From NCBI RefSeq assembly GCF_000829905.1, contig NZ_CDPP01000004.1:272001-336000 (forward strand): a stretch of DNA of 64,000 nucleotides, written 5' to 3'. Shown here in pieces: positions 9,745-18,746 of this stretch (position 1 is the first letter of the stretch; each line of letters opens with the position of its first letter). This stretch comes from Beduini massiliensis (GTDB lineage: Bacteria > Bacillota_I > Bacilli_A > Erysipelotrichales > Coprobacillaceae). The notes under the pieces were generated by a model, which saw nothing but the letters and a program-made list of their open reading frames with translations, ran no database searches and was not told the DNA's origin. Made by a program: the position numbers and the translations under genes.

Positions 9745-11091
9745 ATGATTCAATCGACCCTAGCCATCCTCGCTAGTAAAAGTGCTTCGTTCATTTTGAA
9801 AAAAGGATTTAAAAAGGGAACCAGTTTACCGGGAAAGATTGCCAGTAAAATCTGCCCGGATATCATGCGTCATGTTTCTAAACGTGTAAAAATCGTGTTG
9901 ATTACCGGAACCAATGGAAAAACTACGACCACCAGCATGGTGTATCATATGGCAGACAAGACAAAAGTCCCTGCTTTTAGTAATATCAGTGGTGCCAATA
10001 TGGAATGGGGGATCATTACTTCATTCATTGATCACTACCGTTTCTTTAAAAAAGAAGAAAAAACAGCTATCATCGAAATTGATGAGGCCAATGTTCCTTT
10101 GATCTGTCGTTATGTCAAACCGGATATTATTTGCATCACCAATCTTTTTCGTGATCAGCTGGATCGTTACGGAGAAGTATACACAACTTTAGAAAAAATT
10201 ATGAAAGGCGTTGCCTATCATCAAGATACCCTTTTAATTTTAAATGGGGATGAACCGCTATTAGGACATTTAGACTGCCCTAACCCTAAACGTTACTATG
10301 GATTTAATGTATCCTATGATCAAGATCAGCAAATTGAAATGAACACGGATGCCAAACACTGTATTGTGTGCAAGCATCCTTATGATTATGATTTTGTCAC
10401 TTACAATCATCTAGGGAAATATCACTGCCCTAACTGTGGCTACGAACGTCCAGCTTTAGATGATGCCGTTGAGGCTATTTTAGAGATGAAGCCCTATGGT
10501 TCAAAAGTGATCATCAACAAAGAAGAATATACCATTTCCCAAGCAGGACTGTATAATATTTATAATGCTTTATGTGCCTACAGTATTGGTGAAGCTTTAG
10601 CCATCGATCACACGATTATTAAAGATGTCTTAGAAAATCAGGAATCTCGTTTTGGACGTCAGGAAGTCATTCAATTGGAAGATAAAAAAATGACTATTTT
10701 CCTTGTGAAAAATCCTGCCGGCTTCAATCAGACAATCGATACGATTGCTTTAGATCAGGAACCATTTACCTGCTTATTTATGCTAAATGACCGTTACGCG
10801 GATGGAACCGATGTTTCATGGATCTACGATGTTCATTTAGAAAACTTAGCCAAACTGCCTATCAAAGAATATATCATCGGCGGCATTCGTGCCTATGACA
10901 TGGCGGTACGTTTAAAGATAGCGACGGGTAAAAGTGATCATCTTAACGTTTACGAGGATTATGAAGCCATTACTAAAGCTGTGCTGGCTGCTCCTACACC
11001 CCACGTTTACGCCACACTTACCTATACGGCAATGCTGGAATATCGTAAATATTTAGAAAATGCCGGCTACATCAAGGATTATTGGAGGTAA
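9745..11091 (+). CDS. murT: Lipid II isoglutaminyl synthase subunit MurT
   Basis: A 448-residue Mur-ligase-like subunit that, with GatD, amidates the alpha-carboxyl of D-Glu in lipid II to D-isoglutamine, using ATP and Gln-derived ammonia at the cytoplasmic membrane face. The Mur P-loop GTNGKTT is at residues 55-61. A four-Cys zinc ribbon specific to MurT is visible (C206, C209, C228, C231), and the DUF1727 C-terminal domain follows. RBS AAAAGGAG precedes the ATG. The gene lies two bases before gatD, the standard operon. Confidence 0.95.
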   Translation: MIQSTLAILASKSASFILKKGFKKGTSLPGKIASKICPDIMRHVSKRVKIVLITGTNGKTTTTSMVYHMADKTKVPAFSNISGANMEWGIITSFIDHYRFFKKEEKTAIIEIDEANVPLICRYVKPDIICITNLFRDQLDRYGEVYTTLEKIMKGVAYHQDTLLILNGDEPLLGHLDCPNPKRYYGFNVSYDQDQQIEMNTDAKHCIVCKHPYDYDFVTYNHLGKYHCPNCGYERPALDDAVEAILEMKPYGSKVIINKEEYTISQAGLYNIYNALCAYSIGEALAIDHTIIKDVLENQESRFGRQEVIQLEDKKMTIFLVKNPAGFNQTIDTIALDQEPFTCLFMLNDRYADGTDVSWIYDVHLENLAKLPIKEYIIGGIRAYDMAVRLKIATGKSDHLNVYEDYEAITKAVLAAPTPHVYATLTYTAMLEYRKYLENAGYIKDYWR

Positions 11092-11093
11092 TT

Positions 11094-11813
11094 ATGGAAC
11101 TACATATTTGTCATCTTTATCCCGATCTGCTCAATTCCTATGGCGATATCGGAAATATATTAATCATGAAGCATCGTGCTAAAAAAAGAGGAATCGAAGT
11201 CATCGTCCACAACATCACTATAAATGATCCGTTCGAACCCGATCTTTATGACATCGTCTTTTTTGGCGGCGGACAGGATTTTGAACAAAGCATTGTCTCT
11301 GCCGATCTAAAAGAAAATAAACGTGATGCCATCAAACAATATGTTGAAGATGGTAAAGTTTTGATCGCGATTTGCGGCGGCTATCAGCTGCTTGGAAAAT
11401 ATTATATGTCTGCCAACGACGAAAAACTAGAAGGTCTCGATGTTTTAGATATTTATACCGAAAAAGGCGATCACCGTGCCATCAACAACTTGATCATCCA
11501 AGATCAAGATCATTATTATGTGGGATTTGAAAACCATTCCGGTAAAACCCATATCAACGGCTTAACCCCTTTGGGAACAGTTAAATACGGTTTTGGCAAT
11601 AACGGAGATGATCAGCAAGAAGGGTGCCGATACAAAAACACAATTGGGACTTATTTGCATGGCCCCCTGTTTTCTAAAAATCCGGAACTATGCGACGAAA
11701 TTCTATTGAGTGCTTTAAATTTAAAATATGGTGAGGTTGAGTTTTCACCTTTGGACGATACTTTTGAAATGAAAGCTAAGCAAGCCATTCTTGATCGTTA
11801 TTTAAAATCATAA
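11094..11813 (+). CDS. gatD: Lipid II isoglutaminyl synthase glutaminase subunit GatD
   Basis: A 239-residue class I-like glutamine amidotransferase that supplies ammonia to MurT. The nucleophile Cys94 sits in ICGGYQLLG and the catalytic His189 in YLHGP; both positions match the well-studied Staphylococcus protein. I chose the ATG at 11094 because TTGGAGG lies 5 nt upstream, overlapping the murT stop. An in-frame TTG at 11082 is inside that RBS and is unlikely. A strong terminator follows three bases after the stop. Confidence 0.95.
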   Translation: MELHICHLYPDLLNSYGDIGNILIMKHRAKKRGIEVIVHNITINDPFEPDLYDIVFFGGGQDFEQSIVSADLKENKRDAIKQYVEDGKVLIAICGGYQLLGKYYMSANDEKLEGLDVLDIYTEKGDHRAINNLIIQDQDHYYVGFENHSGKTHINGLTPLGTVKYGFGNNGDDQQEGCRYKNTIGTYLHGPLFSKNPELCDEILLSALNLKYGEVEFSPLDDTFEMKAKQAILDRYLKS

Positions 11814-11815
11814 TT

Positions 11816-11840
11816 AGTCCCGACAACGGGACTTTTTCTT
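11816..11840 (+). terminator. Terminator of murT-gatD
   Basis: Stem AGTCCCG / CGGGACT with loop ACAA, then TTTTCTTT. Confidence 0.9.
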
Positions 11841-11842
11841 TA

Positions 11843-11873
11843 CAAAAAGACAAAGCAAATTTGCTTTGTCTTT
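11843..11873 (-). terminator. Terminator of the esterase/ATP-grasp operon
   Basis: Perfect 28-base palindrome (11846-11873) forming a stem of about 12-14 bp, followed on the minus strand by a T tract. It reaches the stop codon of the esterase gene and faces the gatD terminator only 6 bases away. Confidence 0.85.
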
Positions 11874-12612
11874 ATTTTAATATTTCTTCTAAAAAGTATG
11901 GGAATTGTTTCTGCCACCAAGGCCAATCATGATTGACATCTTTTCCCCAGATATCGATCCAAGCCGGAATTTTTTTCGCATACAGCAAGTCTCTTAGCTG
12001 ATAGGTACTTCTAAGCATTTCATCTTCCCAAGCACCTTGACCGCAACTGATGATAATCTTGCAATGACGATACTGTTCAACATAAGGATGATCGATCGGC
12101 ATTCCCATTAAATAATAAACCGGTGTATTATCATAAACGTGTTCATCGCAGAAGTCCTGAAAGAAAATATCGGAATCATAATAACCGCTCATTGCGATGG
12201 TTCCTAAGAATAAATCAGGACGACGCAGCATGAAATTAACCGCATGACTCGCTCCCATCGAACAGCCAACCGTAATAATCCGTTTGCTTGAACGGTTGAT
12301 TTGACGAATCCTTGGTACTAATTCATGACAGATATAATAATACCATTGTTCATGCATATAGATCCGATGAGCCGGATCACCGCTTTGATTGCTCCATGTT
12401 TCTTTATCAATGCTGTCACAGCAGAAAACCTGAACGATACCACGATCGATTTTATCCTGTATAGTCGCGATCATACCAAAGTTTTCAAAATCAAAGAAAT
12501 GACCATCCTGAGCCGGAAAAACCAATAACGGCTGTCCGGCATAACCGTAGACTTTAAACTCCATCTGCCTTTGCAGACAGGGACTGTATTCTTTATAATA
12601 GTGTGTATCCAT
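11872..12612 (-). CDS. Alpha/beta-hydrolase esterase (COG4947-like)
   Basis: A 246-residue cytoplasmic protein with an alpha/beta-hydrolase fold. The nucleophile elbow is GCSMGAS (Ser about residue 117), and a likely catalytic His lies near the C-terminus in VNHDWPWW. There is no signal peptide. It resembles the putative-esterase group around COG4947; the substrate is unknown. Its ATG directly follows the TAA of the upstream ATP-grasp gene, and its RBS AAAGGAG lies within that gene's last codons. The two are therefore translationally coupled and probably act together. Possible roles are hydrolysis of an amide or ester made by the ligase, or metabolite repair; these are inference. Confidence 0.75.
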   Translation of the reverse strand: MDTHYYKEYSPCLQRQMEFKVYGYAGQPLLVFPAQDGHFFDFENFGMIATIQDKIDRGIVQVFCCDSIDKETWSNQSGDPAHRIYMHEQWYYYICHELVPRIRQINRSSKRIITVGCSMGASHAVNFMLRRPDLFLGTIAMSGYYDSDIFFQDFCDEHVYDNTPVYYLMGMPIDHPYVEQYRHCKIIISCGQGAWEDEMLRSTYQLRDLLYAKKIPAWIDIWGKDVNHDWPWWQKQFPYFLEEILK

Positions 12613-13809
12613 TTAAGCTCCTTTCTGCTCGTGAATAAAGTGAATAAATTCTTCAACCTCCGCCAAAGTTTCAAAACGAGCGGTAAACATTTGATTTCCC
12701 ATTGCTCCGGAAAGAATATCCGGCATTCTTTCACACATCACCATATGACGATAATATCGATCCATGATTTCTTGATAATAATGCTGATACTCTTTCGTAT
12801 CTCGCTGACTGGCATAAACACAGTAATAAGGACGTGATGAGCGGTCAAAATGACTTTCATCATTTAATACCATATCTGCATAGATCGAATAAACATCAAT
12901 ATTATTGGCATAATTCATCATATCTGTTGTATAGCCCCCAGGCGGACGCATATTTACTTCCAAGCCAATAATTTCACCTTTTTTTCCTAATCCTATTTTA
13001 TCTTCGTTTAATCGGAAAAATTCACAATGAAAGAAACGTCTTTGACTATCGAAGGCAGCCACCACTTTACGTCCTGCACTTTTAACGTCCTCAGGAATAT
13101 CGCGCAATGAATAGTACGCTAAATCTTGTTGTTCATTGACGATATTCATGATTGGCTGAGGAAACACATGGCTCGTTTCAAATAGCACTTCTCTTTTTGA
13201 ATTGGCAATTCCATCATAAGAAATAATCGTCCCATCAACAAATTCTTCCATAATATACGGAACATCCGGCAAATGAGCATAGAAATCCGCTAATGCCCGA
13301 TCGTCATCAAGTCGGTAGGTTTTTGCTGCCCCTACCCCATTATTAGGTTTTACAATCACCGGATATCCAACTTCTTTAATAAATGTCTTTCCTTCTTCTA
13401 ATGTGGCAACTAAATGATAACGTGCACTTTTTACCCCTGCTTTTTCATAGTAGTGCTTCATCTCTGATTTTAGTTTAAACTCGTTGATATGCTGTATCTG
13501 CATTCCGGTCGTAATATTAAATGCAGTACGTAATCGAGCATCCATTTCCAACCAGTATTCATTATTTGATTCCAGCCAGTCAATCTTTCCGTATTGATGA
13601 ATAAAATACCCCATTGCCTTAATCATTTGCTTTTCATCTTCCATATCATCCACACGATAATATTCTGTGACAGATTGAATCAGTTGATCCCCTAATGCAT
13701 CATAAGGCGTATCCCCGATCGCCAACACATTGACACCACGTCGTTTTAACCGATCACAAAAGTGCCAATAGTTTTTTGGAAATTGAGGTGAAATAAACAC
13801 AAAATTCAT
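12613..13809 (-). CDS. ATP-grasp family carboxylate-amine/thiol ligase
   Basis: A 398-residue ATP-grasp enzyme. The N-terminal pre-ATP-grasp domain (residues 1-110) begins FVFISPQFPKNYW. The central ATP-binding lobes contain YPVIVKPNNGVGAAKT and IMEEFVDG, and the metal-binding core is LEVNMRPPGGYTTDMM. These residues are the family's hallmarks for forming an acyl-phosphate and ligating it to an amine. No substrate can be assigned. It is the first gene of a two-gene operon with an esterase. A TGn extended -10 lies at 13831-13839 and the RBS is AAGGAGGG. Confidence 0.82.
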   Translation of the reverse strand: MNFVFISPQFPKNYWHFCDRLKRRGVNVLAIGDTPYDALGDQLIQSVTEYYRVDDMEDEKQMIKAMGYFIHQYGKIDWLESNNEYWLEMDARLRTAFNITTGMQIQHINEFKLKSEMKHYYEKAGVKSARYHLVATLEEGKTFIKEVGYPVIVKPNNGVGAAKTYRLDDDRALADFYAHLPDVPYIMEEFVDGTIISYDGIANSKREVLFETSHVFPQPIMNIVNEQQDLAYYSLRDIPEDVKSAGRKVVAAFDSQRRFFHCEFFRLNEDKIGLGKKGEIIGLEVNMRPPGGYTTDMMNYANNIDVYSIYADMVLNDESHFDRSSRPYYCVYASQRDTKEYQHYYQEIMDRYYRHMVMCERMPDILSGAMGNQMFTARFETLAEVEEFIHFIHEQKGA

Positions 13810-13830
13810 CTTACACCCCTCCTTTGTTTT

Positions 13831-13839
13831 ATTATACCA
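13831..13839 (-). promoter_or_regulatory. Extended -10 promoter of the ATP-grasp operon
   Basis: On the minus strand TGG-TATAAT, with no good -35 at the expected distance. It lies about 20 bp upstream of the start codon. Confidence 0.5.
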
Positions 13840-13923
13840 TGAACTTTAAATAAGTAACTATCTAATCTTTCTTTTTTAAGCCTTTACATTTCTTATAATT
13901 TGTCTTTTTAAGAATTTAAAGAA

Positions 13924-13989
13924 AAAGATCTGTACGCAGTACATCATCCCTATACGATTAGAAAGGATAATCCGCGTTAACAGATCTTT
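13924..13989 (-). terminator. Long imperfect hairpin ending the hydrolase gene
   Basis: The outer 10-bp stem AAAGATCTGT / ACAGATCTTT encloses two inner helices, ACGC/GCGT and ATTATCC paired with GGATGAT (on the minus strand), giving a 66-nt multi-part hairpin. A T tract follows on the minus strand, so it can act as a terminator for the gene at 13988. It is much larger than the other terminators in the window. Confidence 0.65.
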
Positions 13990-14914
13990 ATTTTATGTAA
14001 TGATCAATAAATTCAAATACTTTTAAATAATAATAAGGTTTCATTTGACTTAAAGCATGACCTGCTCCGGATGCCGTAATGATTTCTTTAGGGGCAACAC
14101 AGGCATTGTAGTTTTCAAACACCATAGTAAAAGGAACAAAATCATCTTCCTGTCCATGGATAAACAACGTTGGTGTTTTGGACTTGCGTAATTGTTTGAT
14201 CGTATCTACTTCACCGATCGAATAGCCTGCTTTGCTGCGCATCACACAATCAATTCCCGCTAAAACACTAATCGGCGGCAAATGATAAAGTTTTTTAATC
14301 TGATCCGCAAAAACATCATAGAGATTTGAATAGCCGCAGTCTTCAATCGCACATACCACATTGCTAGGTAAATCCTCACCGGTTGTCATCATGACAGTTG
14401 CGGCTCCCATGCTGATTCCATATAATACGATTTGAGCTGATGGATAGCGCAATAAAATATGTTCGATCCATTTCACGATATCCAGACGATCATGCCAGCC
14501 CATTCCGATATAGTCCCCTTCACTGCGCCCATGACCGCGACAGTCCACAATTAATACGTTAAACCCTCTGTCATAAAATTCTTTCCCGTTTTGATAGACA
14601 TACTTTGCTTCGCTTTGATATCCGTGAACGATGATTACCCATTTATCACTGCCGGGATTTAAAAACTGATATCCGGCTAGTTTTAAATGATCAAAACTGG
14701 AAATATAAACAAAAGCATGCTCGGTCGTTTTCGCCCACTCTTCTCCTGCCTGACGTCTCGAATCAAGGACACTGTAATCTGTTTCATCTTTTGTTTTTGC
14801 CGGCTTGTTGTGTCCTTTTAATACATTATTATACAAGCGCTGACATAATGAAAAATAAGTGATGCTGACACCGGCAAATGCCCCTAGTGCAAATAGTGTT
14901 TTTTTCTTATTCAT
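13988..14914 (-). CDS. Membrane-anchored alpha/beta hydrolase (YqkD/BAAT-like)
   Basis: A 308-residue serine hydrolase. One N-terminal hydrophobic helix (TLFALGAFAGVSITYFSLC) would anchor it with the catalytic domain outside. The nucleophile elbow is YGISMGAA. HGQEDDFVPF supplies the acid loop and GAGHALS the catalytic His. It resembles the Bacillus YqkD type of hydrolase; the substrate is unknown. I chose the ATG at 14914 because AAAAGGAG lies about 8 nt upstream; an in-frame ATG 18 codons earlier has no RBS and overlaps the promoter region (TATACT). It is transcribed alone. Confidence 0.75.
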   Translation of the reverse strand: MNKKKTLFALGAFAGVSITYFSLCQRLYNNVLKGHNKPAKTKDETDYSVLDSRRQAGEEWAKTTEHAFVYISSFDHLKLAGYQFLNPGSDKWVIIVHGYQSEAKYVYQNGKEFYDRGFNVLIVDCRGHGRSEGDYIGMGWHDRLDIVKWIEHILLRYPSAQIVLYGISMGAATVMMTTGEDLPSNVVCAIEDCGYSNLYDVFADQIKKLYHLPPISVLAGIDCVMRSKAGYSIGEVDTIKQLRKSKTPTLFIHGQEDDFVPFTMVFENYNACVAPKEIITASGAGHALSQMKPYYYLKVFEFIDHYIK

Positions 14915-14953
14915 ATGTGACTCCTTTTTATCTCTCTTTTTCTTAGTATAACA

Positions 14954-14980
14954 CAAAAAGACACACAATAAAGTATGTCT
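14954..14980 (-). terminator. Terminator of pheST
   Basis: On the minus strand AGACATAC / GTGTGTCT stem (8 bp with one G-U), loop TTTATT, then TTTTTG. It lies 8 bases past the pheT stop. Confidence 0.8.
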
Positions 14981-14987
14981 TCTTATT

Positions 14988-17378
14988 TTAACCTCTTAAA
15001 ATCGCCTGATGTTCTTTCTGCAAAGCCGTTAAAATATTTGTTAAACAATCATTGATCTCTGCTTCTCCCAATGTTTTTGCAGGATCTTGGAAAACGAGAT
15101 TGATTGCAATCGATTTTTTACCTTCTTCGATATGTTCCCCTTGGTAAACATCAAAAATGACCGCTTCTTTTACTAAACGCTTGCTTGCACGTTTTATAGT
15201 ACGAATCATCGCATAGGCTTCTTCTTTAACGTCTACGACTAAAGCAATATCACGAGACACACTTGGGTATTGCGGCACTGCTTCATATTTTAATTTCTTC
15301 GTTTTTAATTCCGCAATCACATTCAAGTTTAATTCTGCCACAAACGTATCGGCAATATCATATTTTTTCGCCATTGTTGGATGTACCTGTCCGATATATC
15401 CGACTAGCTGCTTATTGATATATAAATATCCGCTGCGTCCTGGGTGTAAGTATGGATGATCGCTTTCAACACGTTGTAAGATATAACGGGATTCTTCAAT
15501 CCCCAATTTCTTGAAAATCGCTTCCACAAACCCTTTCACCAAATAGAAATCCGCTTCTTTGCTTATCTTTTGCCATTTATTGACTAAATAAGTACCGCTG
15601 CAAGCAATGCCTAACGTACATACTTCACAGTCTTTTGAATACGTATTGCTGATTTCAAAAATATTGACATCTTTATTTGAACGTGACTGATTATAGTTTA
15701 CAGCCTGAAGCAAACTTGGCATAACAGATTTACGGGTCACGCTTCTTTCCTCTCCTAAAGGTGACATCAAGCAGACATTTTCATCTTTATGGAAATAATT
15801 GAAGTCTTCGACAATAGCCGGTGAAACCAAGGTGTACGTAACTACTTCCTGCAATCCAAGATCAGATAATAAGTTTTTGATCAGCATTTTTCTTTGCTGA
15901 ACCGGTGTACGCACTCCGGTCGTAGATGCCATTACCGGCAGTGTTGACGGAATATGATCATAACCATATAAACGTGCCACTTCCTCTACTAAATCCGCTT
16001 CTAAGGTAATATCATGACGATGAGTCGGTACATTCACAATAAATTTTCCATCAGTTCGTGTATAATCAAATTTTAAACTATCAAAAATATCCGCAATTTC
16101 TTTAGTGGTAATCGCTGTTCCTAACAACTCGTTCGCACGATTTTCACGTAAGCTGACTTGGATAGGTTCAGGTTTCACTCCTGTTTCTACACTGTCATAA
16201 ACTTCACTTGCTTCTGAAAGTTCCACTAACAATTCGGCAACGCGATCTAAAGTATGAAGACTGCTTGCGGTATCAATCGCATTTTTAATAAAACGCTGTG
16301 ACGCATCTGTTAATAAATTTAAACGACGTGCTGTCTTTCTTAAGCTGGCTCCATTGAACGTTGCCACTTCAATGACAATATTTGTACTGTCATCTTCGAT
16401 CTTTGTTGAATCTGATCCCATGATTCCGGCAATACAACCCACATCTCCATCGACACAAACGATCACGTCTTCTTTTTCTAACTGGTATTTTTGCCCATCC
16501 AGTAAAGTAGCTTGATGATCTAATCCCGTTTTTACGATAAATTTCTTTTCTTTCATCTTATCATAATCATACATGTGGATCGGCTGACCGGTTTCCAACA
16601 TCACATAGTTGGAAATATCCACAACATTATTAATCGGCTTGATGCCGCTTGCCATCAATGCTGTTTTCAGCCATTGTGGCGACTCATGTGTTTTAACCCC
16701 TTTTACTAATTTTGCTCCGAAATATGGGCATTTTTCTGTTTCTGTTGCAACTTGGATATCCCCTTTACCAACAGTTTTGACTTTAGCTTTAGGCAATGTC
16801 ACTTCACGTTTTAAAACGGCTCCCACCTCATAGGCAAAAGCAATCAATGACATACAGTCTGCACGATTTGGTGTTAAAGAAATATCTAAAATATCATCAT
16901 CCAATCCCAGATAAGACAGTGCCTCTTCTCCGATTGGCGCATTTTCATCTAAAATTTCAATTCCAGCTTTTTGTTCTTCACTTTGGAAACGAGCATCAAT
17001 TCCAATCTCACTTAATGAACAGATCATTCCGTTAGACGCTTGACCGCGAATCGTAGATTCTTTGATCTTTAATCCCCCGGCTAATTCACATCCCGGCAAA
17101 GCGACCATTACTTTTTGTCCAGCCGCTACATTAGGTGCCCCACACACAATTTGATTGACAACTCCGGGAGCCACCTCTACCTGACAAACATGTAAATGAT
17201 CAGAATCCGGATGCATAATGCATTCCTTGACATAACCGATCACAAGATCTGTCCCATAGGCTAATTTTTCAATGCCTTCTACTTCAAATCCGGCAGCGGT
17301 AACTAAATCTGCTAATTTGGAAGGTTCAATGTCTTTTACTTGTACATATTGATTTAATACATTTAAACTTACTTTCAT
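14988..17378 (-). CDS. pheT: Phenylalanine-tRNA ligase beta subunit
   Basis: A 796-residue PheT that forms the alpha2-beta2 synthetase with PheS. The domains are in the normal order: N-terminal and EMAP-type tRNA-binding domain (residues 40-150, VCGAPNV), B3/B4 editing domain (about 210-385), B5 (about 400-470), the catalytic-like core, and the C-terminal FDX-ACB anticodon-binding domain (about 700-796, QYPSVSRDIALVV). Length is standard. It starts one base after pheS and shares its T-box control. Confidence 0.97.
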   Translation of the reverse strand: MKVSLNVLNQYVQVKDIEPSKLADLVTAAGFEVEGIEKLAYGTDLVIGYVKECIMHPDSDHLHVCQVEVAPGVVNQIVCGAPNVAAGQKVMVALPGCELAGGLKIKESTIRGQASNGMICSLSEIGIDARFQSEEQKAGIEILDENAPIGEEALSYLGLDDDILDISLTPNRADCMSLIAFAYEVGAVLKREVTLPKAKVKTVGKGDIQVATETEKCPYFGAKLVKGVKTHESPQWLKTALMASGIKPINNVVDISNYVMLETGQPIHMYDYDKMKEKKFIVKTGLDHQATLLDGQKYQLEKEDVIVCVDGDVGCIAGIMGSDSTKIEDDSTNIVIEVATFNGASLRKTARRLNLLTDASQRFIKNAIDTASSLHTLDRVAELLVELSEASEVYDSVETGVKPEPIQVSLRENRANELLGTAITTKEIADIFDSLKFDYTRTDGKFIVNVPTHRHDITLEADLVEEVARLYGYDHIPSTLPVMASTTGVRTPVQQRKMLIKNLLSDLGLQEVVTYTLVSPAIVEDFNYFHKDENVCLMSPLGEERSVTRKSVMPSLLQAVNYNQSRSNKDVNIFEISNTYSKDCEVCTLGIACSGTYLVNKWQKISKEADFYLVKGFVEAIFKKLGIEESRYILQRVESDHPYLHPGRSGYLYINKQLVGYIGQVHPTMAKKYDIADTFVAELNLNVIAELKTKKLKYEAVPQYPSVSRDIALVVDVKEEAYAMIRTIKRASKRLVKEAVIFDVYQGEHIEEGKKSIAINLVFQDPAKTLGEAEINDCLTNILTALQKEHQAILRG

Positions 17379-17379
17379 A

Positions 17380-18417
17380 TTAAGAGTCCTTTCTATTAAA
17401 TTGATTTAAGAAACGTAAATCAGAACTATAGAAATGGCGAATATCATCAATCCCATATTTCAGCATTGCGACACGCTCAAGTCCAATCCCAAAGGCGAAG
17501 CCTTGGTATTTTTTTGAATCAAAACCACACATATCTAATACTTTAGGATTGACCATCCCGGCTCCTAATATTTCGATCCAACCGGTCTGTTTACATATTG
17601 AACATCCTTTTCCTCCGCAGCTGAAACAAGAAATATCTACTTCTACTGAAGGTTCCGTAAATGGGAAGAATGAAGGACGGAAACGGATTTCTCTTCCTTC
17701 GCCAAAGATTTTATCTGCAAAAACCTGCAGTGTTCCTTTAAGGTCTGCCATAGTAATATTTTCATCAATCACCAATCCTTCACATTGAGTAAACTGATGA
17801 GAATGGGTGGCATCATCATCGTCTTTACGATATGTTTTGCCCGGACAAATGATTTTGATCGGTCCTTTCCCTTTTGCTGATAGCAAGGTACGCGCTTGTA
17901 CCGGTGAAGTATGAGTTCTCATGACCGTATTTTCATCAATATAGAATGTATCCTGCATATCACGTGCGGGATGATCTTTAGGCAAGTTTAGCAACTCGAA
18001 GTTGAAATGGTCCAATTCTACTTCGGGTCCTTCGGCAATCTGATATCCCATTCCTAAAAACAACTCTTCCATTTCTTCCTCAATCATCGTTAAAGGATGT
18101 TTCGTTCCTTCATGAACATGGAAAGATGGCAGCGTAATATCAATCACTTCTTCTGCTAATTTTTGATTGATTGCCGCAGCTTCTAATTTTACTTTTGCTT
18201 CATCGATTGCAGCGGTGATGGCTTGCTTCACTTCATTAGATACCTGTCCAAATGCCGCACGTTCTTCCGGCGCCATTGTTTTCATTGATTTCATCGCCTC
18301 TTGGATCGGCCCTTTTTTCCCAAGAAAATGGACTCTTAAATCATTCAGCACTTTTAAGTCAGGACATGCTTCAATTTGACTTAAAGCATCTTCTTTGATT
18401 TTTAATAATTCATTCAT
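17380..18417 (-). CDS. pheS: Phenylalanine-tRNA ligase alpha subunit
   Basis: A 345-residue catalytic subunit of the class II synthetase. There is an N-terminal coiled coil (about residues 1-90), motif 2 around [16 protein letters not shown] and motif 3 [21 protein letters not shown]. The insert [12 protein letters not shown] is typical of bacterial PheS. Two ATGs lie in frame. I chose 18417 because AAAGGAG is 7 nt upstream of it but only 1 nt from the first (18423). Controlled by the T-box upstream. Confidence 0.96.
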   Translation of the reverse strand: MNELLKIKEDALSQIEACPDLKVLNDLRVHFLGKKGPIQEAMKSMKTMAPEERAAFGQVSNEVKQAITAAIDEAKVKLEAAAINQKLAEEVIDITLPSFHVHEGTKHPLTMIEEEMEELFLGMGYQIAEGPEVELDHFNFELLNLPKDHPARDMQDTFYIDENTVMRTHTSPVQARTLLSAKGKGPIKIICPGKTYRKDDDDATHSHQFTQCEGLVIDENITMADLKGTLQVFADKIFGEGREIRFRPSFFPFTEPSVEVDISCFSCGGKGCSICKQTGWIEILGAGMVNPKVLDMCGFDSKKYQGFAFGIGLERVAMLKYGIDDIRHFYSSDLRFLNQFNRKDS

Positions 18418-18434
18418 ATGCATTCTCCTTTACA

Positions 18435-18659
18435 AATAAAAAAGTCATTCCTAAATAGGAACGACTCTATGATCGCGGTACCATCCTAATTCATAATCAA
18501 AAAAATGATCATGCCCTTAATTCACGGTAACGTCGTGTAACGGCGAGGATTGGTCGCACTCCAAGGTGAATTCAATATATTCCTTGTAGGAAACTCTCAG
18601 CAATGTTTCCCTCTCTTAGACAATTCCTATATTTACTAATCCTTATCTTCGTTTTTATA
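18435..18659 (-). promoter_or_regulatory. Phe-responsive T-box leader of pheST
   Basis: The T-box core AGGATGGTACCGCG lies at 18474-18487 (minus strand). The specifier loop reads GAA-TTC-ACC, with TTC (Phe) at 18568-18570. A terminator GTCGTTCCT / AGGAATGAC with a T run lies at 18439-18465. Uncharged tRNA-Phe would pair with TTC and the T-box bulge, favour the antiterminator and allow pheST transcription. Confidence 0.93.
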
Positions 18660-18665
18660 TTTCCC

Positions 18666-18693
18666 ATTATAGCAAAATTCCCGATAAAAACAA
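18666..18693 (-). promoter_or_regulatory. Promoter of the T-box/pheST transcript
   Basis: TTGTTT (18688-18693), 16-bp spacer, TATAAT (18666-18671), with TGC before the -10 (extended -10). Confidence 0.65.
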
Positions 18694-18746
18694 GAATCTT
18701 TTTTTATAATCCATTAAAGTTTGACCGCTGATGACCGTTTTAAACC

